From NCBI RefSeq assembly GCF_022539665.2, contig NW_026712494.1:1-52067 (forward strand): a stretch of 52,067 nt of DNA, in the 5' to 3' direction. Of this stretch, positions 49,800 to 52,067 are shown piece by piece; positions within the stretch are counted from its first letter, which is position 1, and the number at the start of each line of letters is the position of its first letter. A program made the translations under genes and the position numbers. This stretch comes from Daphnia carinata. Lineage: Eukaryota; Arthropoda; Branchiopoda; Diplostraca; Daphniidae. The notes under the pieces are model-generated. The model saw only the letters and a list, made by a program, of their open reading frames with translations, was not told where the DNA came from and searched no databases.

Positions 49800-50453
49800 A
49801 GTACGTCATGACATTGAAGATGACATCAGAAGCTGGCAAGAATATTGGGAAGAAGAAGACTGGGAGGTAGCCCAGACCATAGAGGTCACAACAGGTCACC
49901 GGATGAAAAACCGGAGGTGAAGCGTTTTAAGAGCAAAGAAGACGACAAGAAATTGCGTGACGACGAAGAAGAGGAAAGAAAATGACAGGAAGCCACCGAC
50001 GAGTGGATAAACAAACCTACAATGACGGAAAAAGAAAAAAAGAAACGGTCGGAAGACACTTTGAAATATAACGAATACTGGGACAACTCCAGGAGTCCGG
50101 TGCCACATTCGCCGGATTTAGACAGGAAGTACTCCTGGGGCCGGGAGAAACGCCGTTACGAAAGAGAATTCCGGAAGCATACGGACGAGATGGCGCTAGA
50201 GCTACAAGTCCTCATCCTCGACAAAAATGGGAAGAAAGCAGCGATTAAATTAAAAAGGATTCTGGATCTCGACCTAGAGAATAACAGCCCGTCGCTATAT
50301 GAGTGGTTCCCAGAAGACTGGAACTCGGATTACCGGTGCCGCTATTGTCAACAGAGTTACATGAAGAGGATTTCAATTTTTCATTTTATTTCCTTGTTGT
50401 ATTTGTCTTTCCTATTCATTTTATCTTTTGTTTTGTATGTGTTTAATAATTAA
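49800..50453 (+). pseudogene. Unrecognised highly charged ORF
   Basis: The open part is 50,022-50,453 (143 residues; TEKEKKKRSEDTLKYNEYW near the start). Upstream, broken pieces from about 49,800 continue the same K/E/D/W-rich character (DDIRSWQEYWEEEDWEV, then a TGA at 49,982). A CRYCQQSY motif occurs near residue 105, followed by a hydrophobic tail (HFISLLYLSFLFILSFVLYV) that may be an out-of-frame extension. I do not recognise the family. Its position just after E3 suggests a retroelement accessory or gag-like gene, but that is inference only. Confidence 0.4.
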
Positions 50454-51396
50454 CTGTGTTCTCTTCTGTATGTCTAGTTGTCTACGTGTCGTGATGCTTA
50501 GATTTAATACTGTATTGTTTAGCACAGCCGGGGAACCCGAACACCCCAAGAGCATTTTCGTGGCAACATCAGCAATCTAACCACTATGGAGAAAAGAAGA
50601 TCAGACACGATATCGGGTATTGATATGGCGGACACGTTCCCGCACTTGCCGGTTAAATGAGGCCATAAGAAACTACTGCTGGAGAAAGGCCGTTGAGATC
50701 CATCATAAAAGATGAATCTTTTTCACTAATACATCTGTTTTCTTTGTTTTTTTTGTTCTTTTTTGTTGTTCTGTTTTCTTTTACTTTCTTTCCATATTTT
50801 CATGCGTAGAAATTGTAACGTATCCCAAACGTAGTTGGCATAGACGTTTGCTCATCGCAAGCATGATGTGTTTTAAAAGAAAAGAAGACGCGTTGGTGAC
50901 GAGAGAGAGTTTCTTGGTCGTTGGTGGAGCCTGGGCGTTGGAGTTGGACGTGTGCTACAAGTCTGTTTATGTGGGGGTATGTGTGTGCGTGAAAGACTTT
51001 GGTTTGTGCCCCATCTGGCCTATGCCAGGGTTCTTCGCCTTATGTCTGTGGTCTACAACACGGTGTGGTGTTGGACACCATCAGCGAGTTAAGTGTAAAG
51101 TAGTCGCTGACAGTGGAGGCAGTTCGGTGCGCTGTGCTGTCGTTACGTGATCAGCCAGTGAACCGACTGGCTGGTCACGTCCTCATGGCATCCTCATCGG
51201 GAACTTAAGTGACTTGAACGCCCCTGATTGCGTACCCGTGACACTATATATTCCTTATGTACTTTTCGTTAGCTTTACTATAATTTCACAAGTATTTACG
51301 GTTTTTTCTCTCATTTTACCTTCCTGCTTTTCTGTATTTTACTACATTATATGAGTTTATCGAGTATGTGTTGTTCTCATTGAAAACCCCTAAAAA
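50454..51396. other. Non-coding, possible LINE 5' region
   Basis: No gene was seen. There is a T-rich stretch at about 50,710-50,800. A more GC-rich block from about 50,816 to 51,245 (GACGAGAGAGAGTTTCTTGG) could be the 5' untranslated region of the LINE whose ORF1 follows. It contains the hairpin at 51,145-51,180. Confidence 0.45.
51145..51180. other. Strong 15-bp hairpin
   Basis: Arms ACGTGATCAGCCAGT (51,145-51,159) and ACTGGCTGGTCACGT (51,166-51,180) pair over 15 bp with a single G-T wobble, around the 6-nt loop GAACCG. It is the strongest short inverted repeat I noticed in the window. Confidence 0.85.
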
Positions 51397-52067
51397 ATGG
51401 GAATGCCGTTTAGACTAGGTAGGAGTGAAGACGTGTCCAAGAAACACGCTCAAAGTGCGCACAAACCACCTAGCTATGGCCCCATCCCGCCCGAAGAGTA
51501 CGCGCGAGGTGCATACGTGCCCAACCTCTGTTCTCTCTGTGAAAATCGCGCCGAGTGCCAATAGAACAATGTATCGTGGTAACTCACCCCCACGAAAAGG
51601 CATTGCAACCCAATGGATAACTTACTTCTGGTGACCGTCAGACTCATGGACGACAAACCCAATTTCAAGAAAATATCGATCTCTGAAAGAGATACCGTCC
51701 TTTAAGCTATACTAGCAATCATAGGGGAACCAAAGGACTCCAAAGTGATGGCAGAAGGAGACCTACTAGTCCATGCAAGAGACCCGACGCAACAACTCAA
51801 CCTGCTAAAAATAGTGAACATTTTTAGTAGGTAGACCAGCCATGTGCACACTGCCAAACCGATCCTCTGAGGCTTAAATAGGTGTAATTTTCGGCGTCCC
51901 AATCAGCGATAGCGAGGAAGAAATTCTCGAAGGACTCGCATGACAAAATGTCACCCACGTGAAGCGTTTACCGATACGCGACAAACAGGACACTAAATCT
52001 GAGACATTCCTCTTGACTTTCGCATCGGTCATACCAGATATAGTAAGGATGGCCTCGTTGAGCTATC
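51397..52067 (+). pseudogene. Degraded non-LTR retrotransposon ORF1
   Basis: The first open piece is 51,397-51,564 (GMPFRLGRSEDVSKKHA, then CSLCENRAEC). The same frame continues with stops at 51,562, in the TGGTAACTC near 51,580 and near 51,703. Recognisable I/Jockey-type ORF1 phrases follow: KPNFKKISISERDTV, IIGEPKDSKVMAEGDLLVHA, and in another frame DSEEEILEGLA and QNVTHVKRLPIRD, then FLLTFASVIPD. In intact elements this leads to a zinc-knuckle RNA-binding protein. Here it runs off the right end of the window and is broken by several stops and frame changes. Confidence 0.72.

Noticed and set aside
50816-51243. LTR candidate beginning TGTAACG and ending GTGACA
   Set aside because: No polypurine tract precedes it, no second copy exists in the window, and the E1 LTR shares only the first few bases.

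Overview
The window is metazoan, probably arthropod, repeat-dense DNA. I found no single-copy host gene, tRNA or rRNA. The arthropod suggestion rests only on the kinds of transposons present, including a copia-type element primed by a half initiator tRNA; the species cannot be named from this sequence.

Layout. Positions 1-21,420 are one AT-rich satellite array with a 70-bp monomer (about 220 copies). It runs off the left end of the window and is interrupted once by a nearly intact copia LTR retrotransposon on the minus strand (7604-13105, TATAG target duplication, LTRs almost identical). The left part is very homogeneous. The right part has higher-order blocks of 14, 20 and 23 monomers and decays into divergent monomers at its edge. 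Positions 22,000-26,400 hold a dead Helitron on the minus strand. It retains pieces of Rep and a Pif1-like helicase but lacks the HUH core and Walker A, and it carries a probable hAT-type insertion.

Positions 26,870-40,190 contain an AT-rich ~185-bp tandem repeat and a ~450-bp repeat R, both present on either side of retroelement E1 (28,013-38,026, plus strand). E1 is a Gypsy-class element that has lost its 5' end. It carries RT, RNase H and integrase, a long envelope-like gene, and, between env and the 3' LTR, an ankyrin-repeat gene. A palindromic Tc1/mariner-type MITE sits in the right-hand repeat tract. At 40,351-41,086 the 70-bp satellite reappears in inverted orientation. Next to it lies E2 (41,087 to about 46,880, minus strand), a diverged relative of E1 with the same order env - ankyrin gene - polypurine tract - LTR. 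E2 abuts, head to head, a third decayed Gypsy pol (E3, about 46,985-49,690, plus strand). The last 2.4 kb hold an unrecognised charged ORF, a strong 15-bp hairpin and a degraded non-LTR retrotransposon ORF1 that runs off the right end.

How it fits together. The copia element is the only one that still looks capable of activity. Its Gag-Pol needs removal of a 497-nt intron-like segment that contains its own minisatellite. E1 and E2 are the most interesting items. Two diverged copies preserve the same unusual gene set, so the arrangement was a property of the retroelement lineage and not one chance insertion: an envelope with two homologous lectin-like domains, a Thr-rich stalk, a coiled coil and a membrane anchor, plus a separate ankyrin protein. 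All E1, E2 and E3 genes are broken here. No database search was possible, so family names rest on motifs read by eye.
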